A stretch of 64,000 bases of DNA, from NCBI GenBank assembly GCA_035548375.1, contig DASZTG010000080.1:1-64000 (forward strand), in the 5' to 3' direction. This document shows positions 1-8,591 of this stretch, piece after piece. Every line of letters starts with the position of its first letter. Position 1 is the stretch's first letter. The position numbers and the translations under genes were made by a program. This stretch comes from JACQAP01 sp035548375. Lineage in GTDB: Bacteria > Pseudomonadota > Gammaproteobacteria > Burkholderiales > JACQAP01. The notes beneath the pieces were generated by a model. That model did no database searches. It was not told the origin of the DNA and saw only the letters and a program-made list of their open reading frames with translations.

Positions 1-264
1 CGCGAGCAGGCCGCGCGGTCCGCTGGCCACCTCTTCCACGATCGCGCCGGAAGGCAGCGACAGGAACACGATGTCGCCGGTGGCGGCGACTTCCGCAACG
101 GAAGCGCAAGGCAGCACGCGATCCGCTCTCAGGCGCTCGAGCGGTGCCGGATCGCGGTCGCAGGCCTGCACCGGCAAGTTGGACTTGCGCGCGAGGTTGC
201 GGCACATGGGCTCGCCCATGACACCAAGTCCGATGAAGCCGATCCGCGTGAATTTCTTTGCCAT
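1..264 (-). CDS. NAD-binding 3-hydroxyisobutyrate dehydrogenase family protein (partial, 3' end outside window)
   Basis: Only the first 88 residues are present; the gene runs off the left edge. The N-terminus carries a Rossmann motif (RIGFIGLGVMGEPM, about residues 7-20), typical of 3-hydroxyisobutyrate dehydrogenase / 6-phosphogluconate dehydrogenase-like enzymes that oxidise beta-hydroxyacids with NAD(P). A second beta-strand (DIVFLSLPSG) fits the same fold. It lies 35 bp downstream of the aldehyde dehydrogenase on the same strand and probably shares its transcript, suggesting branched-chain or short hydroxyacid breakdown. Substrate cannot be assigned without the C-terminal domain. Confidence 0.8.
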   Translation of the reverse strand, partial: MAKKFTRIGFIGLGVMGEPMCRNLARKSNLPVQACDRDPAPLERLRADRVLPCASVAEVAATGDIVFLSLPSGAIVEEVASGPRGLLA

Positions 265-299
265 GATTTCTACCGGGTCGATGCGACGGGTGCAATCCG

Positions 300-1775
300 T
301 CAGGTGTTGCCGAGCCCGAAATAAAGGCTCTTCGGCTGCTGGTACAGGCGCATTCCGGCGATGCCTTTCTCGCGCCCGATGCCGCTTTCCTTGAATCCGC
401 CGAAGGGCGTGGCAATGGAAAGCTGCTTGTAGGTATTGATCCAGACCGTGCCGGCGTCGAGCGCACGCGCGACGCGCCAGGCGCGCTGGTAGTTCGCGGT
501 CCAGAGGCCGGCGGCAAGGCCGTACACCGAGTCATTGGCCTGCGCCACGAGATCGCCCTCGTCATCGAACGGCAGCGCGCACAACACCGGCCCGAAGATT
601 TCCTGGCGCGCGATCGTCGCCGTATTGTCGATGCCGGACACGATGGTGGGTAGATAGAACGCGCCCTTCGCCAGCCGCGGATCAGCGGGAATCGAACCGC
701 CGACAAGGATTTTCGCGCCCTCGACGCGAGCGGCTTCCACCATCGCGGCAATGCGCTCGCGATGCGCGAACGAGGCGATCGGTCCCATCTGGGCCCCCGC
801 CGCGTCCGGCAGGTCCACGCGCAAGCCGCGCGCCTTTGCTGCCAGCAACTCGAGCACACGCTCGTGAACCTCGCGTTGCACGAACAGCCGCGAGCCGGCC
901 ACGCAGGACTGGCCGCTTGCCTCGAATATGCCGCCCGCCACCGCATCGACGGCGGCTTCGATGTCGGCATCGGCAAACACGATGTGCGGCGACTTGCCGC
1001 CGAGTTCGAGGGCCACCGGCATGAGCTTCTGGGCCGCCGCCGCGGCAATGCGCCTGCCGCTGGCCGTTCCACCGGTGAAGGACACCATCTTCACGCCCGG
1101 GTGCGCAACCAGCGCAGCGCCGGCAACCGGGCCGGTGCCCGGGACGACATTCAGCACACCGGGCGGCAGGCCGGCTTCGAGCGCAATGCGTCCGAGCTCG
1201 AGCGCGGGCGAGGATGTCAGTTCGGCGGGCTTCAGGATCACGGCGTTGCCCGCGGCCAGCGCAGGCGCCACCTTTTGCGCTTCCATGGTCAGCGGCGAAT
1301 TCCACGGCGTCAGCGCGGCCACGACGCCATAGGGCTCATGCACGGTCATGGACAGGTAATCGCCGCGCGAGGGCGTGACTTCCGATCCGGATGTCTCGCA
1401 CACGGAGGCGAAGTATCGGAAGGTCGCGGCCGCGCTGCGCACCTGCGCATCGCATTCCGCGCGCACCTTGCCGTTCTCGATCATTTGCAGGTGAGAGAAC
1501 AGCGCGGCATCGCGCAGCATGAGCTCGGCGATGCGATGCAGGATCGCGGCACACTGGTGCGGCAACAAGCCACGCCAACCGGGCTGCCTCGAAGCGCGCG
1601 TCGAATCTTCGACTGCGCGGTCCACATCCGCAGCCTGCGCCGCGCAAACGGAATAGTTGGGCTTTCCGTCCGCCGGATTCACCGACAGCAACGGCTCGGC
1701 CGAGTTGCCGATCATCTCGCCGCCGATCAGCATCGGCTTCGGCGCCGACGATGCAGTTGGCCGCGGACTATTCAT
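300..1775 (-). CDS. NAD(P)-dependent aldehyde dehydrogenase
   Basis: A 491-residue aldehyde dehydrogenase, the usual family length, oxidising an aldehyde to a carboxylic acid. Catalytic Cys291 lies in SGQSCVAGSR and the general base Glu257 in LELGGKSPH; the C-terminal EIFGPVL motif is also present. An upstream in-frame extension to 2090 exists, but it runs through the neighbouring SDR gene in another frame. The start at 1775 leaves a 40 bp gap after that gene and begins just ahead of the conserved domain; it has no strong ribosome binding site, so translational coupling is possible. Best resemblance is to betaine-aldehyde / hydroxymuconic-semialdehyde-type dehydrogenases; substrate unknown. 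Confidence 0.9.
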   Translation of the reverse strand: MNSPRPTASSAPKPMLIGGEMIGNSAEPLLSVNPADGKPNYSVCAAQAADVDRAVEDSTRASRQPGWRGLLPHQCAAILHRIAELMLRDAALFSHLQMIENGKVRAECDAQVRSAAATFRYFASVCETSGSEVTPSRGDYLSMTVHEPYGVVAALTPWNSPLTMEAQKVAPALAAGNAVILKPAELTSSPALELGRIALEAGLPPGVLNVVPGTGPVAGAALVAHPGVKMVSFTGGTASGRRIAAAAAQKLMPVALELGGKSPHIVFADADIEAAVDAVAGGIFEASGQSCVAGSRLFVQREVHERVLELLAAKARGLRVDLPDAAGAQMGPIASFAHRERIAAMVEAARVEGAKILVGGSIPADPRLAKGAFYLPTIVSGIDNTATIARQEIFGPVLCALPFDDEGDLVAQANDSVYGLAAGLWTANYQRAWRVARALDAGTVWINTYKQLSIATPFGGFKESGIGREKGIAGMRLYQQPKSLYFGLGNT

Positions 1776-1815
1776 GCCGTGCACGGGCCGTTCGATGCCA
1801 GCGATCGTTCGCGCG

Positions 1816-2661
1816 TCACTTCGCGGGTCTTCCACCGGGCCATACCGGGTTCTGCGCGAGATCGGTCCAGGCGATCGGCGCGCGCGCCTCGCGTTCGGCC
1901 GCTTCCGGCGGCTTGCTCGCGTCCCAATGCATGGCCACATAGCGGTTGCCGGTGACGCCGTTCGCGGAATCCGATGCCAGCCATACGATGGGTGGTGCCA
2001 TGACGCCGGGCGGCACGAGGTCCTTGCGATCGAAGCCGGACTCCTTGGGCACCATGGGCGTGTCGGCCGGACCGCCGGGCACAACGACATTGACGGTCAC
2101 GCCCGTGCCTTCGAATTCCTGCGCATGGCCTGCCGCCATGGCCTCCAGGCCAGCCTTGGCAGGACCGTAGGGATGGAAGCCGCCGCGCAACATGGTGAAG
2201 AAACTGGTGGTGACGGTGATGATGCGCCCCCAGCGTTGCGCCAGGAAAGGCTCGATGACGGCGCGGGTGAGATACCAGGCGCCGGAGAGATTCGTCGCCA
2301 CGAAGCGCTGCCACATATCCGGCGTGATCTCGCGAATGCCGACCAGGTTCTTCAGGCAATCGGAGCGAATGGCACCTTGGCCGAGCGCGCCGTTGTTGAT
2401 GAGCACGTGCACGCCGCCGAAGCGATCGATCGTGGCTGCCACGGCCTCCGCGCTGGCTTCATGGTCGGAGATGTCGGCGACGCGCGTCCACAGCCGGCTC
2501 TTCGCCTCCGCGGACAAGCCGTCGCGCAGGCCGGCAAGCCCGAGTTCGTTGATGTCGAGCGCGGCAACCTGCGCGCCTTCATCCAGCAGCGCGCGCACCA
2601 GCACGCGGCCGAAGCCGCCTGCGGCGCCGGTCAGGATGACCGTCTTACCGTTCAATGCCAT
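1816..2661 (-). CDS. SDR family oxidoreductase
   Basis: A 281-residue classical short-chain dehydrogenase/reductase. It shows the cofactor glycine motif (GAAGGFGR, residues 12-19), the NNG motif (INNGALGQG), and the catalytic Tyr-x-x-x-Lys in YGPAKAG. The C-terminal extension after the Rossmann core (rich in Pro/Arg) is somewhat long for the family. ATG at 2661 follows a good GGAGG, deciding the start. It is the first gene of a probable three-gene unit with the aldehyde dehydrogenase and the hydroxyacid dehydrogenase, consistent with stepwise oxidation of an alcohol through aldehyde to acid. The substrate is not inferable. Confidence 0.88.
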   Translation of the reverse strand: MALNGKTVILTGAAGGFGRVLVRALLDEGAQVAALDINELGLAGLRDGLSAEAKSRLWTRVADISDHEASAEAVAATIDRFGGVHVLINNGALGQGAIRSDCLKNLVGIREITPDMWQRFVATNLSGAWYLTRAVIEPFLAQRWGRIITVTTSFFTMLRGGFHPYGPAKAGLEAMAAGHAQEFEGTGVTVNVVVPGGPADTPMVPKESGFDRKDLVPPGVMAPPIVWLASDSANGVTGNRYVAMHWDASKPPEAAEREARAPIAWTDLAQNPVWPGGRPAK

Positions 2662-2735
2662 CTATCCTCCGTCGGCCGGACCGCCGGCTGCGTCCCGATT
2701 TCTTCCACCTGCGATCGTCGCAACGGTCCGTCAAG

Positions 2736-3563
2736 TCAGATGCGCTTGTCGATCCAGGCCTGGATGTCCGCCATCACGGTCTCTTTGCCGAGGTCGTGCA
2801 GCGGATCGTGGAAATACCCGTCGTAGAGCTTCAGCGTCTTGTCGCTGGAGCCGGCCATGTCGAAGAAAAGCTGGCTGCCCGCCGGCCTGGTCGCCTTGTC
2901 CATCGTGCCGTGCAGGATGAAGAGCGGCAGCTCGATGCGCGGGAATTCCTTTTTCAGCCGCTCGTCGGCGCGCACCATCGCCGCCACCGTCTGCGTCGGC
3001 TGGGATTCGTTGGCGATGAGCGGGTCGCGGTTCAACGACTCGACCACCTTCGGATCGCGCGAAAAATCCTCGTTCTTGAGCTTGAGGGCATGCGTATGCG
3101 GAATCAGGTGGCTCAAGCCTTTGAGGACTTGCAGCGCGATGTCGGGTGCGGGCACCTGGAAGGCGAAGCTTTCGCAGATGAGGCCCTTCAGTTGCGCCTG
3201 GTGATCCAGCGCGTACACGCAGGAGACGACGCCGCCCGCGCTATGGCCGAGCATGAATACCGGCAGGCCGGGCTCCCGCTCCTTGACCATCGTCACGAAG
3301 GTCGCGAGGTCGGCTACGTAGTCCTCGAATTTGTCGACGAAGAAGCGCTCGCCGTCGGACTTTCCACGGCCGCGCAGGTCCAGCGCGTGGACGGCCAGGT
3401 TGTTCGCCACGAACTGGTCCGCGACCCAGTCGTACTGGCCGCTGTGCGCGTTGAAGCCATGCACGATGATCACTACGCCGCGGGGCGTCTCCGCGGCGGG
3501 CCGCCAGGCGCGCGTGAAAATGTTCAGGCCGCCGACGCCTTCGAATGTGCCACCGGTCATCAT
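2736..3563 (-). CDS. Alpha/beta hydrolase, monoacylglycerol lipase-like
   Basis: 275 residues of the serine aminopeptidase S33 / Hydrolase_4 group. The oxyanion strand VIIVHGFNAHS is followed by the nucleophile elbow GHSAGG, the acid Asp in HGTMDKATRP, and a C-terminal His in YFHDPLHD. This triad layout matches monoacylglycerol lipases and lysophospholipases, which cleave acyl glycerols. No signal peptide, so probably cytoplasmic. Two adjacent ATG codons follow a GGAG sequence. It lies 75 bp upstream of the SDR gene start on the same strand but may be separately transcribed. Confidence 0.85.
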   Translation of the reverse strand: MMTGGTFEGVGGLNIFTRAWRPAAETPRGVVIIVHGFNAHSGQYDWVADQFVANNLAVHALDLRGRGKSDGERFFVDKFEDYVADLATFVTMVKEREPGLPVFMLGHSAGGVVSCVYALDHQAQLKGLICESFAFQVPAPDIALQVLKGLSHLIPHTHALKLKNEDFSRDPKVVESLNRDPLIANESQPTQTVAAMVRADERLKKEFPRIELPLFILHGTMDKATRPAGSQLFFDMAGSSDKTLKLYDGYFHDPLHDLGKETVMADIQAWIDKRI

Positions 3564-3618
3564 CAGGCTCCGGCCAGGGAAAGTTGACGGATTCTACGGG
3601 AAGCGCAGCACACCATGG

Positions 3619-5268
3619 CTAGCCGGCTTCCTGGGCGAGATATTTATGGACGAATGCGATCGCCATGCTGCCCTCGCCGACCGCGGAGGCCACGCGCTTG
3701 ACCGGGCTGAACCTGACGTCGCCGCATGCGAACACGCCGGGAACGCTCGATTCCAGCAGGTAGGGATCGCGGTCGCGCGACCAGCGGCCGGCCTTGACCA
3801 CGTCATCGCCCGTCAGCACGTAACCTCGCGCATCGCGCGCAATGCCCTCCGGCAGCCAGCCCGTTTCGGCGTCCGCGCCGATGAAGACGAACAGGCCGCC
3901 GCTGTCGTGCCGGTGCACCGTGTTCGTCCCGTCACGTACGTCGATCGCGGCCAGGCTGGCTTCGCCGTGCGCGGCGACGACTTCGCATCGCAGCATGACT
4001 TTCACGTTGGATTTTGCCGCAAGTTGGTCGATGAGGTAGCGCGACATGCTCTTCTCGAGCGAATCGCCGCGCACGACCAGCGTGACCGTGCGCGCATGGT
4101 TGGCGAAGAACAGCGCCGCCTGGCCGGCCGAGTTGCCCGCACCGATGAGATGGACGTCATGCCCGTGCGTGCCGCCGGCTTCGCTGCGGGCCGCGCCGTA
4201 GTGAATGCCCTTGCCTGCGAGGCGATCGAAGCCTGCAATCGCGAGCCGCCGCCATGACACGCCGGTGGCGAGGATGACAGTGCGCGCGCGAACGTTTTCA
4301 CCGCCGTCGAGGTGCACGACCCGGGTTTGCGGGTCCAGTCGAGCCACCGAGCGCGTGACCAGGATTTCCGCGCCGAGCCGCCTGGCCTGCTTGAGCGCGC
4401 GGCCGGCGAGCTCGTCGCCGGACACGCCGGCAGGAAAGCCGAGGTAGTTTTCGATGCGCGAAGACGTTCCCGCCTGGCCGCCGGGGGCCTCGCGCTCGAT
4501 GACCAGGGTCCGCAAACCTTCCGATGCGCCGTACACCGCCGCCGCGAGGCCAGCCGGCCCGCCGCCGATGATCACTGCGTCGTAAACCGCATGGTTCGGG
4601 TTGGTTTGCAGTCCCAGCCTCGTCGCCACGTCGCGCGCCGCCGGCCGGTTGAGCACGCTGCCGTCGTCCAGCTTCAGCGCCGGGCAGTCCGCGTCCGCCG
4701 GGCACGTCCCCGGCCATTTGGCGGCGAGCTCCGGCGAATCGGGTGTCAACCAGTCGTAGGTGATCTGGTTGCGCGAGAGGAACTGGCGCATCGCGACGCA
4801 GTCCGCATCCCACTTGTGGCCGACCATGGTCACGCGCGATTTCGGCGCTTCCGCCGCGAGCCCCTGCAGGCCGCCTATACGTTCGCGCGCAAGCGCGCCG
4901 ATTTTCGCGGAGATTTCCGGCGATGCGGCGGCAACCGCGTAGTAATGCTTGGGATCGACGCGAAATACCCGCGTGGGTTCCGATGCGCGATAGCCGCCGA
5001 CGAACGTGGACCCGAAGGCGATCGGCACTTCGCCGAAAATCGTCCCCGGGACGCGCCAGCCGAGGGTCTTCTCGACGCCGTCGATGAGCTTGACGACCTC
5101 GATCTTGCCCGACAGCACGGCATACAGCGCGCGATCCCCGCCCTCGTGCACCGCGAATTCACCGGCGGCAAGATGCAGGTCGGCCGACGTCTGCGCGAGA
5201 CGCTCGAGCTCGGAAGCGGCCAGCGAAGAAAACAGCGGAATGGCGCGTACGTCGTCCGTCGTCAGCAT
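3619..5268 (-). CDS. Cyclic-nucleotide-binding domain / thioredoxin-reductase-like FAD oxidoreductase
   Basis: 549 residues in three parts. Residues 1-130 form a cNMP-binding (CRP-like) domain (EFAVHEGGDRALYAVLSG). Residues about 145-205 are a thioredoxin/glutaredoxin-like segment. Residues 225-549 are a thioredoxin reductase-type flavoprotein with FAD motif VIIGGGPAGLAAAVYG, NADPH site VHLIGAGNSAGQAA and C-terminal GVFACGDVR. The redox CxxC of true thioredoxin reductases is replaced by HYGAARSEAG, as in the known family with this architecture. It probably moves electrons from NAD(P)H to an unknown acceptor under control of a cyclic nucleotide or an unliganded sensor domain. Divergent from the M61 peptidase gene. 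Confidence 0.85.
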   Translation of the reverse strand: MLTTDDVRAIPLFSSLAASELERLAQTSADLHLAAGEFAVHEGGDRALYAVLSGKIEVVKLIDGVEKTLGWRVPGTIFGEVPIAFGSTFVGGYRASEPTRVFRVDPKHYYAVAAASPEISAKIGALARERIGGLQGLAAEAPKSRVTMVGHKWDADCVAMRQFLSRNQITYDWLTPDSPELAAKWPGTCPADADCPALKLDDGSVLNRPAARDVATRLGLQTNPNHAVYDAVIIGGGPAGLAAAVYGASEGLRTLVIEREAPGGQAGTSSRIENYLGFPAGVSGDELAGRALKQARRLGAEILVTRSVARLDPQTRVVHLDGGENVRARTVILATGVSWRRLAIAGFDRLAGKGIHYGAARSEAGGTHGHDVHLIGAGNSAGQAALFFANHARTVTLVVRGDSLEKSMSRYLIDQLAAKSNVKVMLRCEVVAAHGEASLAAIDVRDGTNTVHRHDSGGLFVFIGADAETGWLPEGIARDARGYVLTGDDVVKAGRWSRDRDPYLLESSVPGVFACGDVRFSPVKRVASAVGEGSMAIAFVHKYLAQEAG

Positions 5269-5422
5269 GGTGTGGGCGGTGTCTTCGAGGCGTGCCGGGT
5301 GTTGGGCGGACTATTTTATGCAATTATTCGGACCGTACGCTGCATTGTCGCTTCCGATCCGCTTGCTTCCTTACGCAGCCGCCTGTGCGGCATAACCAAC
5401 CGACTACCCAACGACAAGACAC

Positions 5423-7237
5423 ATGGCGAAGCCCAGCATCCGCTACTCGATATTCCCGAGCAATCCCAACGCCCACCTGTTCGAAGTGAACTGCACGGTG
5501 GACAACCCGGATCCATGGGGCCAGAAGTTCTCGTTGCCGGCGTGGATACCGGGCAGCTACATGATCCGGGAATTCGCCAAGCACGTGGTACGCATCCGCG
5601 CGCAAAGCGGGCGGAAGCAGCTGCCCTTGGTGAAGCTGGACAAGAACACCTGGCAGGTCGCTCCGCACGAAGGGCCCGTCACGGTGACGATGGAAGTCTA
5701 CGCCTGGGATCTTTCGGTGCGCGGCGCCCACCTCGATTCCACGCATGCGTTTTTCAACGGCCCGGCGGTGTTCCTGCAGGTCGAGGATCGTACGGAGGAG
5801 CCGGTCGAGGTCGACTTGCTGCCGCCGAAGGGTGCGAAATTTCGCGGCTGGCGCGTGGCGACCGCATTGCGTGAAAAAGGCGCACGACGGTACGGATTCG
5901 GCACATACGAAGCCGCCGACTACGACGAACTCATCGATCACCCGGTCGAAATGGGCACGTTCACCCTGGCGAGCTTCACTGCCGCCGGCGTGCACCACGA
6001 CGTCGCCATCACCGGCCGTCACCGCACCGACACCCGCCGCCTCTGCCGCGACCTGAAAACGCTGTGCGAAACCCAGATCGATTTCTTCGGCCCGCCCGCG
6101 CCCATGGATCGCTACGTTTTCCTGATCATGGCGGTCGGCGACGGTTACGGCGGACTCGAGCATCGCGCGTCGACTTCGCTGATCTGCTCGCGCAACGACC
6201 TGCCGCAGGCGGGAAGCGACAAGCCCGGCGGCGGCTACCGGACCTTCCTGGGCCTGGCGAGCCACGAATACTTCCACACCTGGAACGTGAAGCGCATCAA
6301 GCCGGCCGTCTTCGCGCCCTACGACCTGAATCGGGAAAACCACACGACCCTGTTGTGGGCGTTCGAAGGCTTCACCTCCTACTACGACGACCTGCTGCTG
6401 GTTCGGGCAGGCCTGATGTCGCACAACACCTACCTCGACACACTCGGACGCAACATCACGTCGCTGCTGCGCGTCGCCGGCCGCAAGAAACAAACCGTCG
6501 CCGAGTCCAGCTTCGATGCCTGGATCAAGTACTACCGCGGCGACGAAAACACGCCGAACGCCGGTGTCAGCTATTACCTCAAGGGCAGCCTCATCGGCCT
6601 TTGCCTCGACCTCCACATACGCGAGCGCACCGGTGGGCGTCGTTCGCTCGACCATGTGATGCGCGCGCTCTGGAAAAAATACGGCATGAAGGGCATCGGC
6701 GTGCCGGAAGACGGCATCGAGCGCGTCGCCGAGCAGGTTACCGGGCTCAAGCTCAAGCGCTTCTTCGACCTGGCGGTGAGAAGCACGGCGGATCTGCCGC
6801 TGCAGAAACTGCTGGCGGCCGTCGGCGTGGACATGCAGCAACGCCCCGCCCGATCCGGCGCCGACCGCCGCGATCCGCGATCGAAAAGGGAAAGGCAGGC
6901 GTCGCGCGGCGTGGCCATCGGCGTGCGCACCGGCAACGATGGCGGCGACGTCAAGCTCACGCAGGTGTTCGACGGCGGAGCGGCACAGAAGGCCGGCCTT
7001 GCCGCCGGCGACATCGTCATCGCGATCGACGGCCTGCGCGCCTCGCCGGAAAACGTCGATTCGATGCTCGGCCGTTATCGTCCGGGCGACATCGTGCCCG
7101 TGCACGCATTCCGGCGCGACGAGCTGCACCTGATCCAGCTCACGCTGGAAGCCGCAAAGGCGGATGCCTGGGCATTGGCGGTGAACGGCGATCCGGCCGG
7201 CGCCCGCCAACGCAAGGCCTGGCTCGGCTCGGATTGA
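5423..7237 (+). CDS. M61 family metallopeptidase with PDZ domain
   Basis: 604 residues. The zinc-binding HEYFH lies at residues 281-285, with the downstream glutamate-containing LLWAFEGFTSYYDDLLLVR helix expected for M61 (glycyl aminopeptidase) enzymes. An N-terminal beta-rich domain precedes it, and a C-terminal PDZ domain (about residues 495-590; QVFDGGAAQKAGLAAGDIVI) follows. No signal peptide is evident. It is a single gene facing right, with a 154 bp divergent intergenic region upstream. The cellular substrate of bacterial M61 enzymes is poorly known; a role in peptide trimming is likely. Confidence 0.9.
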   Translation: MAKPSIRYSIFPSNPNAHLFEVNCTVDNPDPWGQKFSLPAWIPGSYMIREFAKHVVRIRAQSGRKQLPLVKLDKNTWQVAPHEGPVTVTMEVYAWDLSVRGAHLDSTHAFFNGPAVFLQVEDRTEEPVEVDLLPPKGAKFRGWRVATALREKGARRYGFGTYEAADYDELIDHPVEMGTFTLASFTAAGVHHDVAITGRHRTDTRRLCRDLKTLCETQIDFFGPPAPMDRYVFLIMAVGDGYGGLEHRASTSLICSRNDLPQAGSDKPGGGYRTFLGLASHEYFHTWNVKRIKPAVFAPYDLNRENHTTLLWAFEGFTSYYDDLLLVRAGLMSHNTYLDTLGRNITSLLRVAGRKKQTVAESSFDAWIKYYRGDENTPNAGVSYYLKGSLIGLCLDLHIRERTGGRRSLDHVMRALWKKYGMKGIGVPEDGIERVAEQVTGLKLKRFFDLAVRSTADLPLQKLLAAVGVDMQQRPARSGADRRDPRSKRERQASRGVAIGVRTGNDGGDVKLTQVFDGGAAQKAGLAAGDIVIAIDGLRASPENVDSMLGRYRPGDIVPVHAFRRDELHLIQLTLEAAKADAWALAVNGDPAGARQRKAWLGSD

Positions 7238-7256
7238 AAATTTTTCTCGGCAAACT

Positions 7257-7418
7257 TCAGGCGCGGGCTGGACGCCACACGTAAAACGCGATGACGGCGA
7301 GCGGCGCACCGAGCGTGAACCACGACAGCGCGTCCCACACCCCGTCGCCGAGAAGCGCCGACATCAGGCCTGCCGCGGACAGCAGTCCGAGAACGATCGG
7401 CCAGCCCCAGATTTTCAT
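7257..7418 (-). CDS. Small two-helix membrane protein of the TonB/PepSY operon
   Basis: 53 residues, almost entirely two hydrophobic segments (WPIVLGLLSAAGLMSALLG and LAVIAFYVW), ending in basic residues. Its ATG overlaps the stop of the PepSY gene as ATGA, so it is translationally coupled and third in the TonB receptor operon. Small membrane proteins often follow PepSY-associated proteins in iron-uptake operons; function unknown. The open reading frame extends further upstream, but that part overlaps the PepSY gene and is not credible. Confidence 0.7.
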   Translation of the reverse strand: MKIWGWPIVLGLLSAAGLMSALLGDGVWDALSWFTLGAPLAVIAFYVWRPARA

Positions 7419-8581
7419 GGCGTGGCTTCCCCGCCCTCGACCGGCGCCATCGCGGACTTCCACTCCGCTTCGTCCTGCTGGCCGGGCTTGCGCCGGCGCG
7501 CGAGCCACAGGTACAGGCCGCTCCCGAGCACGACGATCGTAACGACATCTAGCAGCGCCCAGACAATCTTGAAAGGCAATCCGCCATAGTCGCCGAAGTG
7601 CAGCGGCTGCGAGACGAGCAACGCGGTCACGTACCACGGCAGGTCGCGAGTGTCGGTGAGCTTCGCGGTCTGCGCGTCCACGAGCACCGGCTTCACCAGG
7701 CGCTTGGTCAGCGCCGTGTGGCCGCGCATGAACACCGCGTAGTGGTGCTCGCTCGAAAAGATCGTTCCCGGGAAGGCGACGAACGACGGGATCATGTCGG
7801 GCGCCGCTTTGCGGGCCGTCTCCACCGCGGCTTGGAGCGAGCCGAAACCCTTCGGCGCAGGCTGCCCCTTGTAGGGCGCGACCATCGCGGTGAGCTGGTC
7901 GTACTGCCAGAACTTGATGACGAGATCCGCCCAGGTGTTGATGACGCCGGTCAACCCCACCACCAGCGCCCACGCGATCGTCACGACGCCGAGCAGATTG
8001 TGCAGGTCCAGCCATTTCACACGCGTCGACTTGCCGCGGCGCACGTCACCGAAATCGAGGCGGCGCATGAAGGGCGCGTAGAGCACGATGCCGGAAACGA
8101 TCGCCGCGGCGAACAGGATGCCCATGAGCCCGAGGAACAGCTTTCCGGGCAGGCCGGCGAACAGGTCGACGTGCAGCTTGAACATGACGTACATGAAGCC
8201 TTCGTCCGCCGGCCCCTCGTGCACGACCTTGCCGCTGAGGCCGTCGACGGTGACGAGGTGGGAGTCCGTTTCCGCGCGCGCCGACGGCGCCAGGTTGACG
8301 AGGATCTCGCGCGGCTCGTCCGCATCCCATACCAGGTATTGCGCAACGAATTCCGGCTTGCGCTGCTTCGCGTTCGCCAGCACGTCGTCGAGGTTCGCCG
8401 ACGGCGCGCCCTCCGGCATGGGCGGATACTCCACGCTCTCGGTCCACTCGTCGATCTCGTGATGGAAGATCAGCGGCAGGCCGGTCACGCACAACAGCAG
8501 CAGGAAGGCCGTGCAGACCACGCTGGACCATTTGTGGATCCAAGCCCACCGTTTCATGTTCACCGCCGCGCCAACCCCCAT
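7415..8581 (-). CDS. PepSY-associated transmembrane protein (siderophore-iron utilisation)
   Basis: 388 residues of the PepSY_TM family. A conserved N-terminal helix follows the RWAWIHKWSSVV start, with further membrane helices around residues 140-165, 200-225 and 335-360 and a large periplasmic PepSY region between the first two. Members commonly accompany TonB siderophore receptors and are thought to be inner-membrane ferric-siderophore reductases. The start at 8581 is preceded by GAGG overlapping the stop of the receptor gene (8592), indicating coupled translation. Regulation is probably by Fur through the upstream receptor promoter. Confidence 0.87.
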   Translation of the reverse strand: MGVGAAVNMKRWAWIHKWSSVVCTAFLLLLCVTGLPLIFHHEIDEWTESVEYPPMPEGAPSANLDDVLANAKQRKPEFVAQYLVWDADEPREILVNLAPSARAETDSHLVTVDGLSGKVVHEGPADEGFMYVMFKLHVDLFAGLPGKLFLGLMGILFAAAIVSGIVLYAPFMRRLDFGDVRRGKSTRVKWLDLHNLLGVVTIAWALVVGLTGVINTWADLVIKFWQYDQLTAMVAPYKGQPAPKGFGSLQAAVETARKAAPDMIPSFVAFPGTIFSSEHHYAVFMRGHTALTKRLVKPVLVDAQTAKLTDTRDLPWYVTALLVSQPLHFGDYGGLPFKIVWALLDVVTIVVLGSGLYLWLARRRKPGQQDEAEWKSAMAPVEGGEATP

Positions 8582-8591
8582 GGCCGAATCC

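Noticed and set aside
5324..7309. 661-codon open frame on the minus strand
   Set aside because: Antisense of the M61 peptidase, which has HEYFH and a PDZ domain; low-complexity composition.
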